Source: JAGOBX01 sp017999075 [NCBI: Candidatus Babelota bacterium]
GTDB lineage: Bacteria; JAGOBX01
Assembly (NCBI GenBank): GCA_017999075.1
Contig: JAGOBX010000128.1
Coordinates: 1 to 8,705 of the forward strand
Reading direction: 5' to 3'
DNA: 8,705 nucleotides
Below, piece after piece: positions 1-6,363 of the stretch. The stretch's first letter is position 1. Each line of letters opens with the position of its first letter. Below the pieces are notes generated by a model. That model worked only from the letters and a program-made list of their open reading frames with translations, was not told where the DNA came from and ran no database searches. Made by a program: the position numbers and the translations under genes.

Positions 1-35
1 AGGCATATATTTTATTACCGGCACCGCTTAAATTT

Positions 36-1034
36 TTAAATTAATTTTATTCTGGTTATAGGCCAGTATATTATTAAAGGTTTGCCTTTTATTAAATTGT
101 ATGGAACGTATCCCCAAAACCTTGAATCACTGCTGTTATCGCGGTTATCCCCCATAGCAAAATAACAGTTTTCAGGCATAACATATTTTGATACAGGTTT
201 TCCGTCAAGCCTTATATCTTCAATTATGAATTTAGCATTCTTTTTAAAATGCCTGTATTCATCTTCAAATACTGCAATTTGCTTTAATTCAAGCGAATCA
301 ACAGGAAAATCCCCGTGAATCAATTCTATTTTTTCTTTTAGAATATTGTCGTAATAAAATTTTATTTTATATTCGAATTTGATCTTTTTATATTTGAAAT
401 AATTTTCAAGACAGAATAATTCGTAAAAATTAAGTTTGTTGATTTCAATTTCATCATTTTGTTTCGGCACTCTAACAGGACCAAAAAAATCGCGTTCTCT
501 GAGAAGATTGTTTTCAGAATGAATGGCTTCTTGTAAATTTTCTTTTTTTCCATTAATATATGTTTCTTTATTTATAATCTGTATTGTGTCCCCGGGAAGA
601 CCTATAGCACGCTTTATAAAATCACGTGGTCTGTAATATTTGAAAATATCTGTAATTCCGTCATATTTAGTGTTTAAAAATATAGGAGTTAAAATGATAT
701 TTTTATAGTTGTTGGATGTATCAGGATAATCTGAATCATGAGGATATTTGAATACAATAATATCGTTTCTTTCAATATCAGTAAGTTTATAAATAAACCG
801 ATTAACCAAAATATGGTCTTTAATAAGAAGAGTTGCTTCCATAGAAGAAGATGGAATATAAAATGCCTGTATGATTGTTTCTTTTATAATAAGAGCCATA
901 ATTCCTGCTACAAATATAGTTTCAATCCAGTCGCGTAAAATCGATTTTTCTTTTTTGGGTTTGCGCAGCCAATTATAAAATTTTTCCCAAACAGATTTTT
1001 TTTCAGTATCGCAACAAACATTATTATTTTTCAA
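36..1034 (-). CDS. lepB: Signal peptidase I (LepB), with enlarged periplasmic domain
   Basis: Membrane-bound serine protease that removes signal peptides from Sec- and Tat-exported proteins at the outer face of the inner membrane. The 332-residue product has one clear membrane segment (about residues 37-59), followed by the catalytic box IPSSSMEATL with nucleophile Ser64. The box DFIKRAIGLPGD carries the general-base Lys141, and GDNRDNSSDSRFWG (295-308) is the conserved family box E. These are seen directly; their roles come from the well-studied E. coli enzyme. About 130 residues lie between the Lys box and box E, and there is an additional stretch of about 40 residues before the Lys box, so the protein is longer than minimal Gram-positive forms. 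The start is TTG (complement of 1032-1034), chosen because an AGAGGGA ribosome site lies 6 bases upstream and the frame has no better start before the membrane segment. It is last in the visible operon, 16 bases after gspC. Confidence 0.96.
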   Translation of the reverse strand: MKNNNVCCDTEKKSVWEKFYNWLRKPKKEKSILRDWIETIFVAGIMALIIKETIIQAFYIPSSSMEATLLIKDHILVNRFIYKLTDIERNDIIVFKYPHDSDYPDTSNNYKNIILTPIFLNTKYDGITDIFKYYRPRDFIKRAIGLPGDTIQIINKETYINGKKENLQEAIHSENNLLRERDFFGPVRVPKQNDEIEINKLNFYELFCLENYFKYKKIKFEYKIKFYYDNILKEKIELIHGDFPVDSLELKQIAVFEDEYRHFKKNAKFIIEDIRLDGKPVSKYVMPENCYFAMGDNRDNSSDSRFWGYVPYNLIKGKPLIIYWPITRIKLI

Positions 1035-1040
1035 AATTAG

Positions 1041-1047
1041 TCCCTCT
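1041..1047 (-). promoter_or_regulatory. Ribosome binding site fixing the TTG start of lepB
   Basis: On the minus strand the sequence reads AGAGGGA, 6 bases before a TTG codon that opens the lepB frame. It lies in the 16-base gap after the gspC stop codon. The strong match and correct spacing support TTG as the true initiation codon. Confidence 0.7.
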
Positions 1048-1050
1048 TTT

Positions 1051-1962
1051 TTATTCGATATTTAAAGTAAATATAAAATGTTTATTATCCCTCAGAATAT
1101 CGAGGGTAATATATTTTTCATTTTTCATATTATCCCATAATTTAACGCCTTTTTCGACGCTGTCAACAGGTCTGCCGTTTATTGAAGTTATTACATCGTT
1201 TATTTTAATTCCGAAATACCTTGAAATTACACTGTTTTCAGCAATTTGATTAAAACGTATTCCAATCATTTTTTTATCGACAAAATATGGAACAATATTA
1301 GTTGTAGTTAAAATTTTTTCAAGTTCTTTATAAAGAAAAGTATCTATTTCATCCCGTGTTAAATTTATGGTATGGGATTTTACTGAATTGTCAGGAGAAC
1401 CATAACCTTTAGATTGAGGAATTTCTATTTTTTGATTTGGTCCTGTTTTATATTCAGGACGCTTGAATGCTTCTGAATTGGCAGCATTTTTCTTTTTAAT
1501 TTCACTTCGCATAATAAATTTATTTTTATTGATATCTTCTAATGCGATTTCAAATCTTTTAATCTCGATTATTTTCATATTATCAATATAATCGCCTGTT
1601 TTTTTGGAAATTTTTTGTCCTGAAGATTTTTCAAGTATTATAGCAGACGACTTGGTTCCGTATCCGGAAATTGTTCCTAACAATTCGTAATTTGAGTTAT
1701 TGAATTCAATAGAACTGATTTTTTCAGACTGTTTTCCTGAATCAGGTTTACTTAATTCTATTCCGAATATTTTTGACCATATTTCTATTGAAGGATCTGA
1801 TGGCCTGGTATTTAATATAAATGAACCTGAATCGGATTTGTTGAAGTAAGGAACTTCTTTATTTTCTGAATTTTTTTCAGTGAAATAAATAATAATATTA
1901 AATAATATTGCGAAAATTATTAAAGATAATCCGGCATTTAAATGATTAATTTTTGTTTTCAT
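1051..1962 (-). CDS. gspC: GspC-like type II secretion protein (HR domain plus PDZ)
   Basis: Likely inner-membrane GspC, the subunit that links the inner-membrane platform of the type II secretion system to the GspD secretin. The 303-residue product (numbered from ATG 1962) has a short cytoplasmic tail and one membrane segment (about 10-27). It then has a periplasmic homology-region-like domain (about 92-152, beginning YELLGTISG and containing SAIILEKSSGQ), a polar linker, and a C-terminal PDZ domain (about 232-302, with FGIKINDVITSINGRPVDS). This order matches classical GspC; the similarity is judged by eye. The same frame opens at an earlier ATG (1977) without a good ribosome site. I prefer 1962 because GGAA lies 7 bases upstream. 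The gene overlaps the end of tsaB by 17 bases (32 with the longer start), implying translational coupling. No other gsp gene is in the window. A PDZ protein of another export pathway is the main alternative. Confidence 0.82.
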   Translation of the reverse strand: MKTKINHLNAGLSLIIFAILFNIIIYFTEKNSENKEVPYFNKSDSGSFILNTRPSDPSIEIWSKIFGIELSKPDSGKQSEKISSIEFNNSNYELLGTISGYGTKSSAIILEKSSGQKISKKTGDYIDNMKIIEIKRFEIALEDINKNKFIMRSEIKKKNAANSEAFKRPEYKTGPNQKIEIPQSKGYGSPDNSVKSHTINLTRDEIDTFLYKELEKILTTTNIVPYFVDKKMIGIRFNQIAENSVISRYFGIKINDVITSINGRPVDSVEKGVKLWDNMKNEKYITLDILRDNKHFIFTLNIE

Positions 1963-2674
1963 AATTAAGTTCCGCATCGCTGACTTTAATATATAAAGGC
2001 ATTAAACTGAAAGCATCTGAAAAATCACAGCTCTCAATTTTTTTTTTAATTGAATTTACAAGTATTCCGCAGTTTTTTTCGGTTAATTCAAAATAAGATA
2101 TATTTGCATAATTCTGCGAGTTTTCCAATTTTTTGATTTCTTTAACGCAATTTATATGACAGGATAAATAATTATTCTTACATGAAATAATATTTTTCAG
2201 TTTTTCTGTTTCAATAATGAAATTTTCTTTTACCGGAGAAAAAAAATTGTTATTTTCAGCCATTAACTCTGAACAGTAAAACATTCCGCCTCCCGAATTA
2301 ATGATTCCGTATAAATGAATGTTTTTTTTAAAAAAAGATTGATTCATCAATTGTTCTGCGCCGAAATCCAAAGCCAGATTCAAATTATTGAGAGTAATGA
2401 TTTTTTTATTGAAAACATAAGCAAATGATCTTATTGCGGCGATGGATATTCTTATTCCGGTAAAAGTTCCAGGGCCTTCTGAAACAGCAAAATAATCAAT
2501 ATCCTTTAATTCTAAATTCTCTTTTTTTAAAGTTTCGTCTATAAGGGGCATAAGTTTATAGGAATGCCTGATTTTTCTTTCGTCTTGGTAATATGAAATT
2601 CGGTTACCCTTTATAAGAATAACTATACAATTTTCAAAAGATGTATCAAAAAATAATATATTAGAAGTTATCAT
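1946..2674 (-). CDS. tsaB: TsaB, tRNA N6-threonylcarbamoyladenosine (t6A) complex subunit
   Basis: TsaB is an ASKHA-fold scaffold protein that pairs with TsaD (and TsaE) to place threonylcarbamoyl on A37 of tRNAs reading ANN codons, in the cytoplasm. The 242-residue product shows the family landmarks: the N-terminal strand ILFFDTSFENCIVIL (6-20), HSYKLMPLIDETL (37-49), and the signature SEGPGTFTGIRIS (65-77). A C-terminal SLMPLYIKVSDAE motif corresponds to the usual P-x-Y-x-R-x-S-x-A-E ending. Length is normal for the family (about 220-240). The middle region (about 110-210) is poorly conserved, as is common. It starts at ATG 16 bases after the upstream phosphatase gene with no obvious ribosome site, so translation may depend on coupling to that gene. 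tsaD, tsaE and tsaC are not in this window. Identification is firm. Confidence 0.95.
   Translation of the reverse strand: MITSNILFFDTSFENCIVILIKGNRISYYQDERKIRHSYKLMPLIDETLKKENLELKDIDYFAVSEGPGTFTGIRISIAAIRSFAYVFNKKIITLNNLNLALDFGAEQLMNQSFFKKNIHLYGIINSGGGMFYCSELMAENNNFFSPVKENFIIETEKLKNIISCKNNYLSCHINCVKEIKKLENSQNYANISYFELTEKNCGILVNSIKKKIESCDFSDAFSLMPLYIKVSDAELNYENKN
1970..1973 (-). promoter_or_regulatory. Ribosome binding site favouring the internal ATG of gspC
   Basis: On the minus strand GGAA lies 7 bases before the ATG at 1962-1960, inside the last codons of tsaB. The alternative ATG at 1977 has no comparable purine-rich site upstream. This favours the 303-residue form, but does not prove it. 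Confidence 0.45.
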
Positions 2675-2690
2675 AAGTTGAATTTTTAGT

Positions 2691-3896
2691 TTATATCTTG
2701 AAATTTATCAGTAAAACGCTTATATCATCATTAAAATCATCTTTATTTTCGTTTACCGCTACAAGATAATTGTACAGCATATTTTTTATATGTTTTACAC
2801 TTTTGTCAATAAGTTTATCCGAACAAAGAAATTGTCTTATTATTTCCGGTTCCATAATAATTTCATTGTTGCCATCATTATAAGCAATATCAAGAATGCC
2901 GTCTGTATAAATTATTAGTTTATCTTCTGTTCCTAATTTTATTGTTTTATCGGCATATTCTGCATCATAACTTAATCCAAGAGGCAGTCCGAACGATTCA
3001 ATTATATTAATTTTATTTTCTGATTTGTCATAAAAAAAAGGAAAAGGGTTTCCTGCCGAAGAATAAATCAATTCTTTAGTGATTGAATGATAAAAACCGA
3101 TAAACATGGTTTGATAAAATAATTCAATGTTTTTTAATGAGTCTATATAAAAGTTATTTAATAATTTTAAAAAATGAGACGGAGAATTATGAGAATAAAT
3201 GTGTGTGGTAATAAAACTTTTTGTCAATGCGACTTTTAATGAAGTTGATAATCCATGACCTGCAATATCGCCGACTATAAAAGCATATAAATTGTTTTTT
3301 AGCGGAATAACATCGATATAATCTCCGCCTAAATTGAAATGAGGGCAAAAAATATAATCCACTTCAAAAAAATTATTTTCAATGTAGGTATTTAAAACCA
3401 GGTTATTATGAACATTTCTTGCAAGATCAAGTTCTTTCCAGTATTTTTTATTCAGTTTTTTTAATTTGGCGTTTGATGATTTTAGATCGTTTAAACTTGA
3501 TTTTAACTTTAACTGGGTTTTTACCCTCATTATAAGTTCAGTTTTGTTGAACGGTTTTACAATATAATCTGATGCACCGCATTCGTAAGCTGTTGAAACA
3601 GATTGTTCATCCGCATAATTTGTAACAAATATTACTGCTATGTCTGAAGAAAAATATTCTTTTTTTAAATACCTTGAAATATTATAACCGTTTAATCCGC
3701 TTTCAAGACCCACTCCTATAAGGCATAAATCAGGAATATAACCCTTTTTTAATTCCTGAATAAAAATATTCCCGCTTTGAAACATAGAAATGTTTGCTTC
3801 TATATCCGATAATGACAGTATCTTGTTTAAAATACTTGAACTTATGTTATCATCATCAATAATAGCCAAAACAAATTTTTCAGAGTTCATATCCAC
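2691..3896 (-). CDS. Response regulator-PP2C (SpoIIE/RsbU-type) serine phosphatase with degenerate receiver
   Basis: Two-domain signalling protein of 401 residues. Residues about 7-128 form a CheY-like receiver with the acidic triplet D14-D16, switch Thr92 (in IFVTNYAD) and Lys114 (in VKPF). The phosphoacceptor position, expected after PDLCLI, is Gly61 (GGA codon) rather than Asp. A lysine-rich helical, probably coiled-coil, linker (about 130-165) leads to a PPM phosphatase domain (about 178-401). Its metal-site motifs are intact: GGDYIDV (190-196), VGDIAGHG (208-215), YTDGILDI (330-337) and DDISVLL (390-396). The family usually dephosphorylates serine on anti-sigma-factor antagonists in partner-switching pathways. 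No such partner is encoded nearby, so the target is unknown. It is probably the operon's first gene. GTG 3896 and ATG 3890 are both possible starts; neither has a clear ribosome site. Confidence 0.93.
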   Translation of the reverse strand: MDMNSEKFVLAIIDDDNISSSILNKILSLSDIEANISMFQSGNIFIQELKKGYIPDLCLIGVGLESGLNGYNISRYLKKEYFSSDIAVIFVTNYADEQSVSTAYECGASDYIVKPFNKTELIMRVKTQLKLKSSLNDLKSSNAKLKKLNKKYWKELDLARNVHNNLVLNTYIENNFFEVDYIFCPHFNLGGDYIDVIPLKNNLYAFIVGDIAGHGLSTSLKVALTKSFITTHIYSHNSPSHFLKLLNNFYIDSLKNIELFYQTMFIGFYHSITKELIYSSAGNPFPFFYDKSENKINIIESFGLPLGLSYDAEYADKTIKLGTEDKLIIYTDGILDIAYNDGNNEIIMEPEIIRQFLCSDKLIDKSVKHIKNMLYNYLVAVNENKDDFNDDISVLLINFKI

Positions 3897-3936
3897 GGTA
3901 AACTAATTACAGCAAATTTAATAGCGGTAAATTTCT

Positions 3937-3970
3937 ATCCTGAAATAACACAATTAATAAATTTCAGGAT
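3937..3970. repeat. Perfect 10-base inverted repeat in the divergent spacer
   Basis: ATCCTGAAAT at 3937-3946 is repeated as its exact reverse complement, ATTTCAGGAT, at 3961-3970, with a 14-base spacer. A shorter outer pair, GTAAATTT (3927-3934) and AAATTTAC (3983-3990), flanks it. The element lies just upstream of the murJ -35 and inside the predicted leader of the minus-strand operon. It could be a two-site operator (half-site centres 24 bases apart) or an RNA hairpin in the leader of the phosphatase operon. No U-run follows on either strand, so a terminator is unlikely. Confidence 0.6.
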
Positions 3971-3977
3971 TAAACAA

Positions 3978-4006
3978 TTGCTAAATTTACAATTTTATAT
4001 TATAAT
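3978..4006 (+). promoter_or_regulatory. Likely sigma-70-type promoter for murJ
   Basis: TTGCTA (3978-3983) and TATAAT (4001-4006) are separated by 17 bases. The -10 is a perfect consensus and the -35 matches 4 of 6. Transcription should start near 4012-4014, immediately before the murJ ATG at 4015. AT-rich DNA yields chance -10 boxes, but the spacing and the position directly before the gene support it. Confidence 0.6.
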
Positions 4007-4021
4007 AATAAAATATGTCAA
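3994..4021 (-). promoter_or_regulatory. Likely promoter for the phosphatase-tsaB-gspC-lepB operon
   Basis: On the minus strand a perfect TTGACA (4021-4016) is followed after 16 bases by TATAAA (3999-3994). Transcription would start near 3987, giving a leader of about 90 bases that contains the inverted repeat at 3937-3970. The -35 lies within the first codons of murJ, and the element overlaps the murJ promoter almost completely. Confidence 0.55.
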
Positions 4022-5592
4022 GAAATAAAAACAGGATTTTAGTTTTTAAAGGAATTTTTTTAAGCAGAATTTCCGGTTTTTTGAGGGATTTTGTTATAGC
4101 TCATTATTTTGGAGCAAATCATTTTACAGATGCATTTTTAAATGCTTTTTCTATTCCTAATCTGCTTCGCGGAATTTTTGCCGAAGGAAACCTGTCATCT
4201 GCTTTTATACCTAATTTTGTAGATGAACACAAAAAAGATAAAGAATTAAGTGACAAACTGTGCAGATATGTTTCAGCATTTCTTTTGTATTCAACATTGA
4301 CTGTATCTGTTTTGGGAATAATTTTTTCTTATCCTATAGCATCTATGGTTGCATACGGATTTTCAGATGAAACAGCCAAACAGCTTTCAGGTGAATACTT
4401 GCGTATAATGTTTCCAGTACTTATTTTTTTAAGTCTGGGCGCGTTATGTATGGGTGTATTAAATTCGTTTCAGCGTTTTTTTATAACTTCATTTGCGCCT
4501 ACTATAATGAATGTAAGTTTAATAATAGCGGTAATTTATTTCAGCGGAAAGTTAGGAGTATCTGACGGAGAAAAAATGTTTGCGTTATGTTATGGAACTT
4601 TATTCGGAGCGGTTTTATATTTAATTTTTTTAGCATACCCTTATTTTAAGGCTGGTTTCAGGTTTGGATTATATTTTAATTTTGGATATAAACCATTTAT
4701 GAAAACGCTGAAACTTATGCTTCCGGGCATACCGGGACAGGCTTTATATGAATTGAATTTTATGGCAAACAGGTTTATAGCTTCATTTCTTGGCGTGGGA
4801 AGTATTTCATATCTTTATTATGCTAACAGACTTTATCAGTTTCCGCTTGCATTATTCGGAATAGGTGTTTCTTCTGTGCTGCTTCCGTCTGCGGCTTCTG
4901 CAGTAAACGAATCGAATACCGATAAATTGCTGAACCATTATTACGACAGTTTTAAATTTATGTGTTATTTTATAATTCCTGTCACTGTTTTTTCTGTTAT
5001 TCTTGACAAAGAAATTATTGATCTGGTTTATCAGAGAAACGGAGAATTTAATTATAAAACTGCTGCAGCATTTAAATATTATATAGTGGGTCTTATGGCC
5101 TATGCCGGCGCCAATATTACTAGTCAGATATATTTTTCAATGAAAGATACGTTGTCGCCGGTAAAATATTCTGTAATTAATATGATAATCAATTTAACGC
5201 TGAATATTTTAATAGTATTGATTTGGACTGATGAAAATACAAAGTTTGCAGGTTTATCATTGTCAAATTCCATATCAGGATTTATATATTTAGGATTAAT
5301 AATTTATAATTTGAAAAAAAAAATAAATGAGTTGAAATATTCGTTTATGTTTAATTACGTTTTGAAAATTTTATCAATATCTTTGTTAAGTTCTATAGTT
5401 TTATATGTGATTCATTTTTATTCAAAATTTTCTTTTGACACCGGCATTTTAAACAGAATAATGAATTTTTCTGTACCTGCATTTTCAGGGATACTGGCTT
5501 ATTTTATACTGACAATGATTTTTAAAGTTGAATTATCTCAAAAATTATGGTATCATATTCACACAAAATTTTTAAAATATATTAGGGGTTGA
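4015..5592 (+). CDS. murJ: MurJ lipid II flippase (MviN family)
   Basis: Polytopic inner-membrane transporter of the MOP superfamily that flips lipid II to the periplasmic face for peptidoglycan synthesis. The 525-residue product has about 14 hydrophobic segments and a length typical of MurJ. The N-terminus carries the essential-residue pattern known from E. coli at the same positions: Arg18 in LSRISGF, Arg24 in FLRDF, Asp39 in FTDAF and Arg52 in NLLRGIFAEGN. Arg272, in YYANRLYQFP, corresponds to the cavity arginine near 270. The region AFLGIGVSSVLLP-like around 279-291 also fits the family. The ATG at 4015 is chosen because the first helix follows as in known homologues. There is no ribosome site, and the predicted transcription start is at most a few bases upstream, so the mRNA may be leaderless. 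It is transcribed away from the lepB operon. Confidence 0.97.
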   Translation: MSRNKNRILVFKGIFLSRISGFLRDFVIAHYFGANHFTDAFLNAFSIPNLLRGIFAEGNLSSAFIPNFVDEHKKDKELSDKLCRYVSAFLLYSTLTVSVLGIIFSYPIASMVAYGFSDETAKQLSGEYLRIMFPVLIFLSLGALCMGVLNSFQRFFITSFAPTIMNVSLIIAVIYFSGKLGVSDGEKMFALCYGTLFGAVLYLIFLAYPYFKAGFRFGLYFNFGYKPFMKTLKLMLPGIPGQALYELNFMANRFIASFLGVGSISYLYYANRLYQFPLALFGIGVSSVLLPSAASAVNESNTDKLLNHYYDSFKFMCYFIIPVTVFSVILDKEIIDLVYQRNGEFNYKTAAAFKYYIVGLMAYAGANITSQIYFSMKDTLSPVKYSVINMIINLTLNILIVLIWTDENTKFAGLSLSNSISGFIYLGLIIYNLKKKINELKYSFMFNYVLKILSISLLSSIVLYVIHFYSKFSFDTGILNRIMNFSVPAFSGILAYFILTMIFKVELSQKLWYHIHTKFLKYIRG

Positions 5593-5593
5593 A

Positions 5594-5615
5594 TTAAACG
5601 GCTGTTTAAATTTTT
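5594..5615 (+). terminator. Weak hairpin plus T-run after murJ
   Basis: TTAAAC (5594-5599) and GTTTAA (5604-5609) form a 6-base stem around the loop GGCT, followed by A then TTTTT (5611-5615). It begins one base after the murJ stop codon. The stem has only one G-C pair, so it is at best a weak or partial terminator; the next gene may be read through. Confidence 0.25.
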
Positions 5616-5621
5616 AATAGC

Positions 5622-5625
5622 GGAG
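5622..5625 (+). promoter_or_regulatory. Ribosome binding site of the exported barrel-like protein
   Basis: GGAG ends 7 bases before the ATG at 5633 and fixes that start, which also gives a standard signal peptide. A loose promoter match (TTGAAT 5589-5594, TTTAAT 5613-5618, 18-base spacer) would place transcription start inside this site, so I do not call it. Confidence 0.6.
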
Positions 5626-5632
5626 ATAAAGT

Positions 5633-6301
5633 ATGATTAAAAAAATTTTTATTGCAGCAATTAGTATAATTATATGTTCTGCCGCAGCCTATTCTTTCTC
5701 ATTTAAAGCAGGCGGTTTTTTCGGCGCACAGCAATCTTATAAAAACAAATATAGCAACGCTCCTATAGGATATATAGAACATACATTATATGCGCAAAAC
5801 GGTTTTGATATAAGAACTTCATTGGGAATAACTTATCTTGAATCCACAAATTTTGAAAATTCATCTTTATATGGTTATTTTGAAACAGCAGCCAATACTT
5901 TTCCTTTGAATACCAACCCTACCGGAGCTGACACATATGGAGTATTCGGACCGTATAATTCTAATTCTAAATTATTATTAGCGCCGTTTAAAATTCAGGC
6001 TTCAAAATATTTTAAATTGTCAAAAAAACCAGATTCTCCTGAAATTTCGTTCTTTTCAGGTATTACAATTGTATACTACTTGGAAAAATACGAACAATTT
6101 ACAGATTCTAATGATGCGTTGAAAACCGCCAAAACATTTATTGATAAAAAATGTGAAGGAATAAATTTTGGTTTAAATTTGGGTACAGGAATAAAACTTT
6201 CTAAAAATGTTGCTATTAATACGGAATACAACATTATTAAATCCACCAAATTTCATACAGGACTTAATAATTTTGAATTTTATTTTAGAATAGATATTTA
6301 A
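5633..6301 (+). CDS. Exported protein, probable small outer-membrane beta-barrel, function unknown
   Basis: I do not recognise a family. The 222-residue product begins with a clear Sec signal peptide: two lysines at 3-4, a hydrophobic core at about 5-17, and small residues SAAAYS before a likely cleavage near 19-21. The mature part is rich in alternating aromatic/polar stretches typical of amphipathic beta strands, for example GFDIRTSLGITYLES, LLLAPFKIQASKYFKL, and EGINFGLNLGTGIKLSKN. Its last residues, NFEFYFRIDI, resemble an outer-membrane C-terminal strand, although the final residue is Ile rather than the usual Phe or Tyr. There are no internal membrane helices and no catalytic motif. Size fits an 8- to 10-strand barrel such as the OmpA/OmpW-like class, by inference only. 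It lies 40 bases after murJ, with a good ribosome site. Confidence 0.75.
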   Translation: MIKKIFIAAISIIICSAAAYSFSFKAGGFFGAQQSYKNKYSNAPIGYIEHTLYAQNGFDIRTSLGITYLESTNFENSSLYGYFETAANTFPLNTNPTGADTYGVFGPYNSNSKLLLAPFKIQASKYFKLSKKPDSPEISFFSGITIVYYLEKYEQFTDSNDALKTAKTFIDKKCEGINFGLNLGTGIKLSKNVAINTEYNIIKSTKFHTGLNNFEFYFRIDI

Positions 6302-6305
6302 AAAC

Positions 6306-6337
6306 TTGAAAATTACGATTAAATTTATATATATAAT
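6306..6337 (+). promoter_or_regulatory. Possible promoter for the M20 peptidase-amylase pair
   Basis: TTGAAA (6306-6311) is followed by an alternating T/A run, TATATATATAATAAT, that offers TATATA -10 boxes at spacings of 16 (6328-6333) or 18 (6330-6335); the perfect TATAAT at 6332-6337 would need a 20-base spacer. The exact -10 is therefore unclear. Transcription would begin around 6340-6345, just before the ribosome site. Confidence 0.4.
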
Positions 6338-6349
6338 AATTTAACTCTC

Positions 6350-6355
6350 AGGAGG
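6350..6355 (+). promoter_or_regulatory. Consensus Shine-Dalgarno for the M20 peptidase
   Basis: AGGAGG ends 8 bases before the ATG at 6364. It is the strongest ribosome site in the window and contrasts with murJ, tsaB and the phosphatase gene, which have none that is obvious. Confidence 0.75.
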
Positions 6356-6363
6356 AAACAGTA

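Noticed and set aside
1-35. Possible beginning of a further minus-strand gene after lepB (GTG at 24-22 or ATG at 6-4).
   Set aside because: Only eight codons or fewer are visible, and neither start has a ribosome site, so it cannot be supported.
362-553. 63-codon minus-strand frame inside lepB.
   Set aside because: It is an out-of-frame shadow of a firmly identified gene, with low-complexity Lys/Ile composition and no ribosome site.
738-938. 66-codon plus-strand frame opposite lepB.
   Set aside because: It is antisense to the conserved catalytic N-terminal region of LepB; its composition (Asn, Lys, Phe-rich) fits a shadow frame.
1735-1746. Small palindrome CCTGAATCAGG inside gspC.
   Set aside because: It is short and lies in a coding region with normal codons; no second copy of note was found.
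3919-4534. Direct repeat TAATAGCGGTAA at 3919-3930 and 4523-4534, with a shorter TTAATAGCGG near 5614.
   Set aside because: One copy is in coding DNA (murJ), the spacing is irregular, and 10-12 base matches are not surprising in AT-rich sequence.
6319-6344. Inverted repeat TTAAAT/ATTTAA around the TA-run before the M20 peptidase.
   Set aside because: It is composed only of A and T, short, and expected by chance; a hairpin would be unstable.
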